Source: Embiotoca jacksoni
Taxonomy: Eukaryota > Chordata > Actinopteri > Embiotocidae
Assembly: GCA_022577435.1 (NCBI GenBank)
Contig: JAKOON010000021.1
Coordinates: 1,924,501 to 1,988,500, forward strand
Length of the DNA stretch: 64,000 bases
Direction of reading: 5' to 3'
Notes under the pieces: generated by a model
The model's database searches: none
The model's input: the letters and a program-made list of their open reading frames with translations, nothing else
What the model was told of the DNA's origin: nothing
Shown: positions 24,001-35,502 of the stretch, piece after piece
Layout of the letters: every line of letters begins with the position of its first letter
Position numbering within the stretch: the first letter of the stretch is position 1
Program-made: the position numbers and the translations under genes

Positions 24001-26530
24001 TTTTATGAACTGTTTAAAGAAATCTCAAGACATCTGATCCTCTTTTTGTGTAACTGAAAGAAACTTATTTTGTTTTTTGGCATGCACAATATTCTCCATG
24101 AACCATTTCTTCTACTTTTATTGCTGTTATTTGATGTCACAAGAGCAAATGAGAGCAAATTTTGTCCATCCCGGGCCTGTAGTACAATGCGAGAATCGTA
24201 TTGTAACATGTTGTAACATGTATGTTATCTGCCTGTGAGTCAACCCCACCAAATCCACATTCAGATGGTTTTCTTCCTCTGTATCATTGTGTAGCTTTAG
24301 ATTGTGTACTCAGCATAAAGCGTTGCGTGATACATGACAGCCTCTTTGTAATTTATTCCCTCGGTCTCTCCAAGCTGTCTCCTGGTCTTTTGTTAGACAT
24401 CAACCAGAAATATACCAGTGATTCTTATCTGAATGTAACTGAGACATGTACCGTGGTCGTGCTGTTTCTTGGTTTTACAGAGAAGAACAACATCCATCTT
24501 CAGATTCCAGCAGCAGCTCCAATGACGACGGTGCCACCTCTCCTGTAGAGATGCTGGAGATACACAATCTGCACACATTGAAAAAAACAAGATCCATGAA
24601 TAGGTGACATTATCTAAATTCCTCTGACCCTGAATCAGAAAATAACTACCAACTAGGATGACAAGGCAACTCTACAGCACCATTCAGACACGAGACAATT
24701 AAAAGTGATTTACAGGGGCTGGGAAATACATTAAACATAAGATTAAGAATTTTTTTTTTAATTGCATTGGAGAGAAAATATAAACAAGGCAGTTCAAAGT
24801 GCTTAATGGAGGCATAAAACTACAAGACACTAATATTGTGGTTGCATATTTAATTTACTGGAAATCAGCAGCCAACAACAAAGTTTAAGGCCCTGATTTA
24901 AATGAAAAGACAGTTTTATTCAGGTGTTTAGGTGGCTCATTCCACAGGTGGGGAGCATTTGTTTGTGGCCTTTTTCATTTTAAATATACTGACTGTGCCA
25001 GAGACATTTTATTTGATGATCAGCTGAAGCTGCGAGTTATCAGTAGTGGACAGAGACATTCGAACCTCCCACTGTGGCACCGTCTGTGCTATCCATGAAG
25101 TCATAGTTACAAAAGACATCAACACATCTCGGGTGAATCAGTGCCACAGCCTGCGTTGACATGATGTTGGACTGGCTAGAATGGTTTCTGGAGGTTTATG
25201 CATGCATGTGCTTACCGGCCACATCCTGAGAAGAACAAATTAATCCAAACTCTTAAATTGGTCTTGGCTGACCAATTATTTTACCAAAACTATACTAAAT
25301 GGAAGGTGACACAAACAACATATTTTTATTAGAAGTGTCATCCCGGTAGAATTTACTCACTTTAAATTCTGTACAAATTAACATGGAGGTGTCAAGATTT
25401 CGACGAGATTTCTCTATTGCATTGAAAAATATGTAGGCTCTCAATAAATAAAGCTTTTTTTGTCTTTTATTTTTCTCCAGTCTGCCAACATTTGATCCCG
25501 AGGAGAGAGATATTGAGGTGAAGCAGGCCGATTTGAAGAAACACCTCACACTAACAGAAGTGGAGGGAAAGCCAAGGTAGGTTTGTCACAAAAGCAGGAC
25601 TGCATAGTTATACAAATACATAATACATTCTTAAATAGTTGCCCACGTTGGGTTGCTTTGATCCAGGCGTCTGAAAAGGCTAAACTAAAGGAAAAATATC
25701 AGATCAAATGCACCACTAATCCATTAATATCAATGAAAAGACAGAAACCGCAGATGTATGTGCAACATTCACTCCTGTCTGTTGTGCAGGTTTGCATTCA
25801 TCCAACAAATCATAGATTCCCTTTGTCTGAGAAACACCATTGGAAAAGTCTCAATTCTTAAAAAGGCTTAATGTTGCGCTGCAGGAGATGTCTATTCATT
25901 TGAAGTGGATGATTCAGACCGACCGGCTGTATTGTGGGGAAGTTTATACATTCGTGCAGAGATTTAGGAACCGTTCTTTGCATTGATTTGTTTGATAACA
26001 CAAAATCCCTATTTTCAATCCCTGTTAGCCGAAGAACAAACATGCACATGCTTCTGTGGCACAGCACAAACACGTTTGGCTTTATGTTATATTAGACTCA
26101 TTTAAGCTGTGATAAATTGAGTTGTTATTGTGTTATGTTTTGGGTTCTGTCTGTATAGTGTGTGTCTGCGCTGGTTTTAATAGATGTTTATAAAGAGTCA
26201 CAGAGTGCATCTGAAAGACGGAACGTGCGTTTGTGTGTCGCAGTGTGGCCGGTTGGACGGGACAGACACAGACGGTGTGTCTGTTCTGCAAAGGCGACCA
26301 AATCCTGGCAGTGAATGACCTGCACGCCGGCAGCGTGGAGGAGTTCAACACGTATATCAACAAGTCACTCAAGGAAAAGGTACATTCGCCAACACCTGAA
26401 AACATTATCAGGGTCCATGATTTAGCTGTTTGTAATCACACATGCGCTCCAGGTGAAAAGACTGATCTCTTTTCAGGTGAAAGTGACCATCCTGCGTCTA
26501 CCTGGACGTCAGCGTCCGCAATCTCAGTGA
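18051..26530 (+). CDS. plekhs1: plekhs1, pleckstrin homology domain-containing family S member 1, 437 aa
   Basis: Coding exons: 18051-18075, 18409-18506, 18608-18726, 18904-19038, 19935-20010, 20143-20172, 21018-21068, 21433-21504, 21598-21675, 21972-22015, 22173-22223, 22364-22489, 24481-24603, 25481-25576, 26244-26379, 26477-26530 (TGA 26528-26530). All junctions keep frame (1314 nt). The PH domain spans about residues 20-150, with GYLHKSPP, KSWKKRFFVLFKISEQDHQL, YFKSPEEKDKPLG and VDGWFSALFDAM, closely matching human PLEKHS1 (GYLKKSPP, SWKKRYFVLFKVSEQ, SPEEKDRPLG). PH domains of this kind usually bind phosphoinositides or proteins at membranes. The middle is Ser/Thr-rich with tyrosine motifs NIYDYP and SPYEIM. 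The C-terminus, KGDQILAVNDLHAGSVEEF then VKVTILRLPG, resembles the second half of a PDZ domain. The small exons at 20143 and 21018 are the least certain. Position before dclre1a matches human. Confidence 0.88.
19547..19573 (+). repeat. poly(A) run in plekhs1 intron
   Basis: About 25 uninterrupted A residues, either a replication-slippage product or the tail of an old retrotransposed fragment. Confidence 0.8.
24690..25030 (+). repeat. dispersed percomorph-type repeat fragment
   Basis: Text such as GGCAGTTCAAAGTGCTTAAT, GCCCTGATTTAAATGAAAAG and CATTCCACAGGTGGGGAGCA matches, from memory, a repeat common in spiny-rayed fish genomes. It lies between plekhs1 exons 13 and 14 and carries no coding part. 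No database search was made. Confidence 0.5.
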
Positions 26531-29172
26531 CGGACTCCAAACTGACCATTAGAGATGAGACATTTATTTCTGCGTGTCCGCATGATGAGGTTTGTACCTT
26601 GTGTTGACCGCTTTAGACAGATGACAGTATTTTCCCCCCTCGCCTGGCCACTTTTTGTTGATCACTCACTTTATCAGTTTACTTAGTTTAAACGAGCTTA
26701 AAATCTAAAATGAAGGATTCAAAATGATTTGAACAATTTTATACATTATATGTAAATAGTATGTTTATTTGTTCGGCGTGAGAGTTTTGTTCTTGGTGTA
26801 TTATGTTGGAAACTGTAACTGTAGATAAGATGCTTATTCTCAAAAGTTGCCACAGAAGGAAACAAAGAATGATGTTTTACCGGAACGTATTTCCTTAAAG
26901 CGCCTCCATGGTGCCTTGAGTCATGTCATTCCCGCAACACAAGCCCTGGGGCCCTGAGCCAAATCCGTCTGCGAGATCAAATCAAATTGTGTCAGGTTGT
27001 GAAGAAATGGTGTAAATATGCAGATGATTGCTATATTTCACCTACTCTGTCTTAAAACAATCGCATTTGTACATTGAAGGTTCTTGTACTCAAAATATGT
27101 TACCATTTTAAAGCCACACATAGAACAACGGAGCCACAGGGAAACTTATAAAGTCCCTAACTGTTAAAGATTTCTGGTAAAGGAGAATGTGACCTGATGG
27201 GGATTTCTGTAAGAATGCTCATGTTAGTAACCAAGTGTGTCATTGCCCAGAAATGAATTTGCTGTCAGCCCGGTATGTGGAACCAATGAGGAAATTGAAG
27301 CCGTGCCCTGCGAAGCTTCTTGAATGCAGGTAACCGGGTAAACATGTTTGTTCAATATCTTTGTTATGTACACTGAGATTTGTAACTTTCCTGTTTCTAG
27401 ATTTTCTTAGTGACGTAGGAGGTAATGACACAGGTATGTAACGGAGGCAAGATAGTTTACATTTTAATGATACAACTTTTTTATTATCCAAATTGACGTC
27501 ACTGAAACAGTAAACTAGGATGTAATAACCACAAGTAGTTGTAAATAATTCTAAAAATAAAACCACACATTTGGAGAAAAATCTTTTTCTGTATTATGTT
27601 CTGTAAAAGGTTTTCGTATCCAACAAGTTGTTACACCAATAACAATATATCTGGCCATCCCTGTACCCTCTAGTGGACTGGTGGGTGTATTACACGATTT
27701 GCCATGATATTGGGTGGATCTGTATGATAGTTCTAGTATATTGGTTAGGAACTAGAAGAGTCCTTTTTCTCATTATGTCAAATGACCAGTGTCACTCCCA
27801 AGGAAAGGCAACATCAAACAAACACTATGACTAAGGCCTGTTCACTTGAACGGCTACAAATCATTGTCAGTTTTCTATTTTGGTTTTAAATCATGTCCAC
27901 AAAGGGCAATGGCAAAGCTCGACTTCAAGCTCCTGACATCAAATTACCATATTATCTGAAACTGTTAATATTCAGACAGATCTTTTCCCCACGTCATCGT
28001 ATGAGCCTGTCTGAGGATAGTGTTTCCAGTTTTAACGGAGCTGTTGAACAGATACTGGGTTCTGACCAAGAACTTACACAGCGCATGTATTCTATAAGGC
28101 AAATTTTCAACTATGATTGTTCAAGCCGTGCCACATTTTAACGCTCTGTTACAATTGGATGCGTCCTTTGGGGAAGGTAGAGCGAACCTCTGTTGTATTG
28201 CGCCCACAAATCTCTGTGTTATTTGTAAAATGCTTATGCATAAATGTAAATAAAAGAACTGAACTCCAAATGGCCTTTTCCTTGGACAGAGGAGTGATAA
28301 ACAAGCATGACATAAATTCAGGGGAATTGTAAGAGTAAGCAACAGAATTCAAGTTGAATTACTTAAGTCCACAGAATTGAATTTGAGTTTCTTATCTGAA
28401 CCAAACTGCAAATTCAAGTTAAGCTTCATCTTGATATTTCAAGAATTAAAGAAGTGAAATGAAGTCAACTGTAGACATTCTGTCAACAAAGCATTTTGAC
28501 TAGCGTCATAAAACTCCTTATTGGTTCATTGTTATATCTACTAAAGCGTAAAGCGGGAGCCGATGGGCATCTATTGATAAATGTTGGCAAGGATTCAGTA
28601 TCGTGCTCAGCAGGGTGGATGCTTGAAGATGCAAGGACACATAGTTAGTTTCCCGTTTCATCTTTCCTCCCTGCAGGCATGCAGAGCAGCGCTTTAAGAA
28701 TTAATACTTACCCTAACCGACTTAAAAAAAAAAAAGACGGATATTTCAATATTTATGCCATTAGAATTCCAAAGACGTTTATAGAGGCATCCCGTTCCAT
28801 CCAATGTAGCAATACTTAATACATATACGTACGAGGCGAGAGGTGGAATGAAATACCTAGATAATTTAAAGAAAAGTCATTTCAAAACGGCAATTTTTCT
28901 TTTTAATCATTCACATTAGTGTGCCAAAAACGATAGACTCATAAGTGATGGAACCTTACAAGAAGCTGTGGTGTACATAAATATCCCAGGTATCTCTTAT
29001 GCTCCTTTTATGCAGGGGTTTAATGTGGAAATCAATTTGTAGGATTAAGATTGTGGAAATCACCGGGCGCAATATATGTTGGGAAGCTGCAGTACATCAA
29101 ACCTATTCATGGTGTCGAGTCTAGATTTGGACATTTTTCCCCAATCTGCCCCCCCCCCCCCCCCGAGACTGA

Positions 29173-29203
<31 letters not shown>

Positions 29204-29440
29204 GACATTTCGGGCAGATAAGTGGACTTTGTTTGACATGAAAGAAGAAATCTTGCCGTGACTGTGTGAGAAGCCTGTTTCACAGAGAGCCATATCTGAA
29301 CCACACGTCTCTGCCCTCTCAGAGATAAACTCCTGAAAGATCTGACGGCACGCTTCAAAACAAGTTTGGATTTTCAAAGCCACTACGCAACAGTGGTGGC
29401 AGTAATCTGAAAAACTCCATTTGGGCAAAAGAATGTTTAA
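26531..29440. other. plekhs1/dclre1a convergent intergenic region
   Basis: No coding exon is supported. A possible plekhs1 polyadenylation signal AATAAA is at 27556-27561. The stretch includes a poly(C) run at 29149-29164 next to an (AC)n run at 29172-29199. The remaining sequence is AT-rich without a pattern I recognise. Confidence 0.45.
29149..29199 (+). repeat. poly(C)16 and (AC)14 compound microsatellite
   Basis: A run of 16 C is separated by about 8 bp from 14 AC units. It lies downstream of the dclre1a 3' end. Confidence 0.93.
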
Positions 29441-29446
29441 AATATA

Positions 29447-29457
29447 TTTATTTTATT
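29447..29457 (-). terminator. dclre1a: candidate dclre1a polyadenylation signals
   Basis: Two overlapping AATAAA-type words on the minus strand, about 440 bp past the dclre1a stop codon at 29893. Confidence 0.4.
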
Positions 29458-29892
29458 TAGCATAAAAGAATAATGCACGAAACGCAGACATTGAAATAGG
29501 AATTGCGCAGTTTCATAGCAGCACTTGCAGTATTATTACTTGCAGTTATTATTACTATAGTATGTTTACAGCTTCCAGAGTTATTTTAATTCAGGCCGTT
29601 GTGTATAAAAGTAAAATTTGTTTAAGTACTTTTACAGATGTGATGAATCATTAATGCATTAATCATTAATGCATTTCATCCGCACCTACTTCATCATAAT
29701 TGTTTGATCTACATCAAGTTGACATCGAAATGCCATTGTTATTAATACAAGTGATAAAATGAGTAGTGTTGAAATATATTCGTTCAGCACTACAGCAAGA
29801 ATGTAGTTAATTGGCTTTGTTCTGCCTACTAACAAGCAGCAGATGTATTATAGAGAATACCGTTTGCCCATAAGTTACAGTTCAGCTCTGGT

Positions 29893-32800
29893 TTATGTGA
29901 GCCACTCACGGAAACACATCTCCATGGCCTTCCTGCTGGCCAAGCTGCCGTTGTTGACCGTAGGGATGATCTTTAGGGGCTGGAGCCACTGGACAAATCG
30001 CTTCAACTCCAGAAAGCTACTGTGTTCACTGTATGGGATTCCTGTCAAAGACACAGAGGGGTTGCCATTATTATTAACCCACATATTGGCAGCGGAAAAA
30101 AAAAAAAGAGATGTTTGCTTTCTGACAAACAGTTGAAATGTAGTGGCAGTGGTTTAGAACTGGACCAGGGGATATTTCACACGACCTTCTCTTTCAAGCA
30201 GCTTTTATGCTTTGATACTTTTATCCCCAATTTCTCCACGAACAAAACATCGAGCTCGGTGATAGAGAAGGGTTTTGGTTTCAGGTAAAAACTTGACAGC
30301 AAGACAGATGTTTAAAAGGTACGGGGGGGGGACCAGTCAGACAAGCAACAGGGCAAGTCTGACAGGAGGGACCAGATGTGCAACGAAGCTACTCGCAGGC
30401 TCAGACTGCTCCCCTCCGAGGGCACAAGGCAAATTTCAGATACCGAAACAAAAACACTATCAAATGACTCACTTTTGTCGTTTTAATGAAAAATAGAATA
30501 AGACTGCCACAGAAAGCTGCTGCCTCTCGTTTGTCCTCGCGTCATCCCTCCACAAGTGTGATTTCCCCTCTGCTTTAAAAAAGATCGAAGCCTTCTCAAG
30601 TATATCGTCCGTCCTCCCGCATGCTGAGAACAATATTAGCAGCAGTAGTAGCATATGGCTGGGACGAGCGGGGAGGAGGAGATAAACACAAGGCACAGAG
30701 AGAAGGAGCACAAATTGGCTTCCGCCTGAGCGACACACAAACTGCTGAGGAGAAAGAAATGATGAGTGTGCGTCGTAGAAGCCTCCAGCTGGTGATTGTA
30801 GGTTTACAAGAGCAGATGGCTGCTGATGGATCTATTGAGAACATGAAACGGGGGAGATGAGCGGGGGAGAAAAAAAAAAAACTTGGCTAAAATCTGCAAT
30901 TGAAAATCAAGTCATGACCCATTTCAGCGACGGGTATTTAATGCTAGACTGTTGTCCACATCTGAAGATACATATTTCAGATGTTTTCTGTTAATGTTCT
31001 CATGTGATTTACATTTCTTATCTCTTCTGACAGACAACAAAGAACCAAAAAAAAAAAAAAAATCTGTCAGTAAAAAGGGTTTGTGCGCACCGTAGATGGA
31101 GATGTTGCCGCTGACGTGAGGCTGAATGTCTGCCATCGATTCCACCTGCTGGCTGAAGGTCCAGCCTGTCGGCTTGAAGGCCACCAGCTGATCGTACTGT
31201 CTTGAAAAGCGTGCCAGGTAATCCTGCAGTTTCTACAGAGGAGAGGGGGGGGGGGGGGGGGGTGCTCTTTTAATGACATCATGCTGTTGTGCCCCATCTT
31301 TCTGCAATGGGTTAATGAGTATAGAATTAGTGCCACCGTAGTACATAGTTTATTTTGGTTATTGTTACCCATCATTGTCTGTAATTTCTTTATATATTTA
31401 TGTTATTATACAAGTCACGTCTGCCCTGTGCCATTGTTGTTTACGAAGCCTAAAAAGCAGACATAATTGTAATCTTTCTTTGTATGTTCCAATGTTCAAT
31501 GCTAATAATTAGCTCTTCTTCATGAGGTATATCGCTTATACCATAAAAGTAACATTTTTTTTTGTAAATTAAAATGTCATAATTGAGACAACTGTAATTG
31601 TACTCCAAAGATCCAGTTCATAAAAGTAAGAAAAAAAATATCGTAAAAAAAAAAATAAAAAAAAAAAAGATACATTTTTGTCTATTTAGAATAGAAACAA
31701 AACACAGTTCAGGTTTCCTTGTTTTCTTTGTATTTCTAAATCACCAGCTTCCAGACATCTAAAACCAGCCATTATTTTTCATCAACCTCTTGTTGCAAAC
31801 ATAATTTTCAGCTCGAGCCTAATCCTATTTCAGTGTGTCTTGTCCACATTATAAGTAGCTCTTCTTGATTACAGCCTGCCGTCTCTGCTGATAGGCCACA
31901 CATTAAAACCTAAGCTGCTGCATCCATTTCCCCTCAGGTCAGCCTTTCTGTGCCCAGTGAGGCGTGAATTGTACCGACTGGGACTTATCTGTGCCTACAC
32001 AGATGGCAAATTTAAGCGCCTTGGTTCTTCTGGAGCCGCAATATGCTTTTTTTTTTTTTCTTTCTCATTTCTTTGTAATTAGCGTTCCCTAATTATTTTA
32101 CCTCCCGTTCTCCGTGTTACCGTCGGAATACATTGGCTCACGGACTCGGAATAAATAAACTGTCTCGGGTGTTTAATCTGACGTGATATATTTGCTTGGT
32201 CTTTCACTTTAAATCATTGACGTACTTTGTTTTGCCAACAGACAATAGAAAATACTTTTGTTAATCTTCAGTTAATAGAAAACAAGACTGCTGCACGTAC
32301 TTTGAAGGTGAGTTGCATCATGGGCAGCACGTGGACCTGGCCCGCCTTCCAGTCGGTGGTTATACTTTCTCTGATTTGCTGCGACTCCAGACAGCACATG
32401 GTGTTGTATTTGTCTCGAGAGAGGCACACTTTGGACCCCAGGGCCTCTGCCAGCGCTACAAATGAAGCAGAACCGGGTCTGTGTAGGAACCAGGATTACA
32501 GCAGGACAACTGTGTATTTTTACTTCACCAGAACACACTGTACAAATTCTGCAGGCTGCAGATGCATTTATAAAAAAAAAACGAAAAAAAAAAACAAAAC
32601 TGTTGAATGATTCAGATTAAAAGCAAAAATGATCAGAATATATTGTATCACGTTCCCTGCCTTGTAAAATCTCTAAATGTACAAATGGAGTAACAGAGAT
32701 GAGCACAGTCGTACAGCCAGTTGAATCAGCCGTCTTCTTTTTCTGATGTAGAGCTTGTTGAACCAGTAGTGATTACACAATGAAACCAGGCTGTTCCCTT

Positions 32801-35469
32801 TCTGTCAATTCAATGCTGGATTTTTGAGTACTTGACCATTACGCATGTGTATTACCAGGACTGTTTGCCCACACGCGAGGACAACACATACCGAGTGGCT
32901 CGTTTCTCAAAACAGACTAATCCGCAAATTCTTCCCCGCCGCTCCGCTTCCATTTCAATACAGACGTAACATCAGAGGACCTTTCAGTGACAGCAAAGAT
33001 CAGCTGGTGAGAAAAGGCTACAGAAAAATCCACTTATCTTACCATTAGGTATAGAAACTGTTTTACTTTGTGTCCAACAGTTTGTGTTGGCAGCTTTCCC
33101 TTTGTAACACATCACAGTAATGAATTATAATATTGCATTATGCGCAAACAATATCAACCTCATAACCGAATTTATTTTGAGTATCATCACTCATCGTTAT
33201 CCAAGTTGAAATGGGCAGACGGTGAATACAAAGTAATGCATAATTTTACCCGTTTATGAAAGGATTTAGGGAACAGATAACTTGTTTTGACAAGATTAAC
33301 ATTTCTATTGATATACTAAAAGCGATCTGGCTTATTTGAGGCAAAATATCTTCAGTATGGTCACAAAACTCTCCTTCAGACACGTACCCAAAAAGACCTT
33401 CTCTTTCCCCACAAAGTAGGATCCACACACCACAAGTGTTCGTGGGTTGAGGGTCACCAGTTCAAAGGCTGTGCTGACTGCAAAGTTGATGGCCTCTTCC
33501 TGTCTGGGGAAGGTGTACTCGGGGCTGCAGTAGCTACAAGGATAACAGAGGGTGGACAGAAAAGTCTCATTGCTCGAGCAGACAAAGGACACGGAGTTGC
33601 GTTCAGTCCCCGAACAGGAAGTAAACCTGAGCTGGGGACTGTAGCGAGAACTATCAAGCATTAAAATGGGGCTGTAAGTTTAGCCGGCATGGATTCACGT
33701 TATTCCCACTGACCGTCCAAGAACGGTGAAAATGAGAAGTACTCACGTTGTGTCCAAGTAGAGCGTCTGCACCCTGCAGCCGAGAAGCTCAGGGTAGGTC
33801 TCCATGGAGGGATCGGCTCTGAAGTCTCCGCAGTGGAGGACCGTCTGTCCATCGGGCAAGAAGAACAGCAGCATGGCAGCTCCTGGACAGCTGAAACAAC
33901 AGACACAGACAGGAGGTGAAGCTGAAGGCAGAGCGGAGAGAAAAGCTGTGACCGAACTGACGGCAGTGATGATCTGCGGTTTTACTCAAATCAAAAGGTA
34001 CAAAAAAAAAAAAAAATCAAAAGGACAATCTCAATGTGAAATTTTTTGTTTGCCTCTGTTAAGAAAAAGTGGGAAATACTGTGGATATCAAATTGTAGTT
34101 ATCGAGTAGAGATTGGCCATCATGAATGAGCCCCCAGTTCCAAAGAATTGTTATCAAATTTCGAGCAGACCGAGTTGCTCTCAAAAGTCCAGTCTCCCTC
34201 AGAGACACAATAATATGACGTTTGCTCGGGGCTGCTTGAATTTAATATTGGTGGAAAATATTGAACAAAAATTTACGATTGCCTCAGTATCCTCTCTTTT
34301 TTTAATGTTTAATCATGTCTTTTATGAAAAGAATGATGGGCGCAACCTTTTCTCTGCTCGTTTAAGGATCTGTTGGACATCAATGTATATCTTTACGGTC
34401 TGGCTGTACTTGCTGCATCTGCGCAAAGTGGCTCCTCCGTCTCCATTTTTAACAACCGTTAACAAGCCTTCAGAACAACTGAGTGTGATCGATGTGATGC
34501 CAGTGGCCTGTGGCCGGTCCGGCTTTCTCACAATGAAGCGGTCAAACAGTGGGACCCATAAGTGGCTGGTCTGTGTTGACGTCATAGATGACTCACTGGT
34601 TGGCGTCCACGAGGATGACCTTGACTCCCTCCACAGTGACCTCGGTGTTCATGGGGAGGACATGGACGTACTGCTCCGCCACCTTAAGTTTGCTCTTCAC
34701 CAGGTTCGCCGTGATCTGATCAGGGGAGGCAGCTGTCAGTCAACATCAGGGTGGTTTACTTGCACACAATGATATGAATCGAATTTTCTATTAAAAATAC
34801 ATATTACTCTATATGTTATGCAAGAACAACCTCCCACTGGAAGGAAAAAAAAAAAATAAAAAAAAAAAATACACTCACACAGCGAGAGACCCATTTGACA
34901 GCAGAACTTACAACACATCTAGTTTGTCTCACCAATATATTCTGACAACTACCTTTTTGTTATTATTAATAATTCTTACAGTTCTTTCGTATCCCAGTAA
35001 GATGAATTAGAAATGTACTTACACTGGAAATGAATTATATGTCTGTTAGAACTTGAAAGAGGCAACATAAAGTCCGAATGAAAAATGCATATGGTACTTA
35101 TTTGGCTGCATACCAAAGTATATTCAGTTTATTGTTATTCACACACTGTAATCGGTGCTACAGTGACAACAAAGGGAAAGAGAAAGAGCAGCTGAAACAA
35201 AATTTCCTGCACGACTGTGTCCGAACCCCCGACAAAAGGTCTTCAAATTCTGATTACCTGCAATATGGTGCGAGCCATTGGCAAATTGGTATTCATAGCT
35301 GACGACTGCAAGCCAATTTTTCATTACTCCGAGTCAATGCAGTGCAGTGAGATAATAAATGGATCAGGTACTTCCTTCTATGAATTCTGTGGAGGAAAGC
35401 AGCTAGGCAGCTCTTTAATGAGTTGCAAATAAATAGGATTTTTTTTTTTTTTTTTTTGGGGTGCAGTTG

Positions 35470-35502
<33 letters not shown>

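Noticed and set aside
34113..34772. 219-codon open frame on the plus strand
   Set aside because: It lies antisense to a dclre1a exon (34715-34597) and the adjoining intron. It has no recognisable domain, and the protein text changes character where the exon ends.
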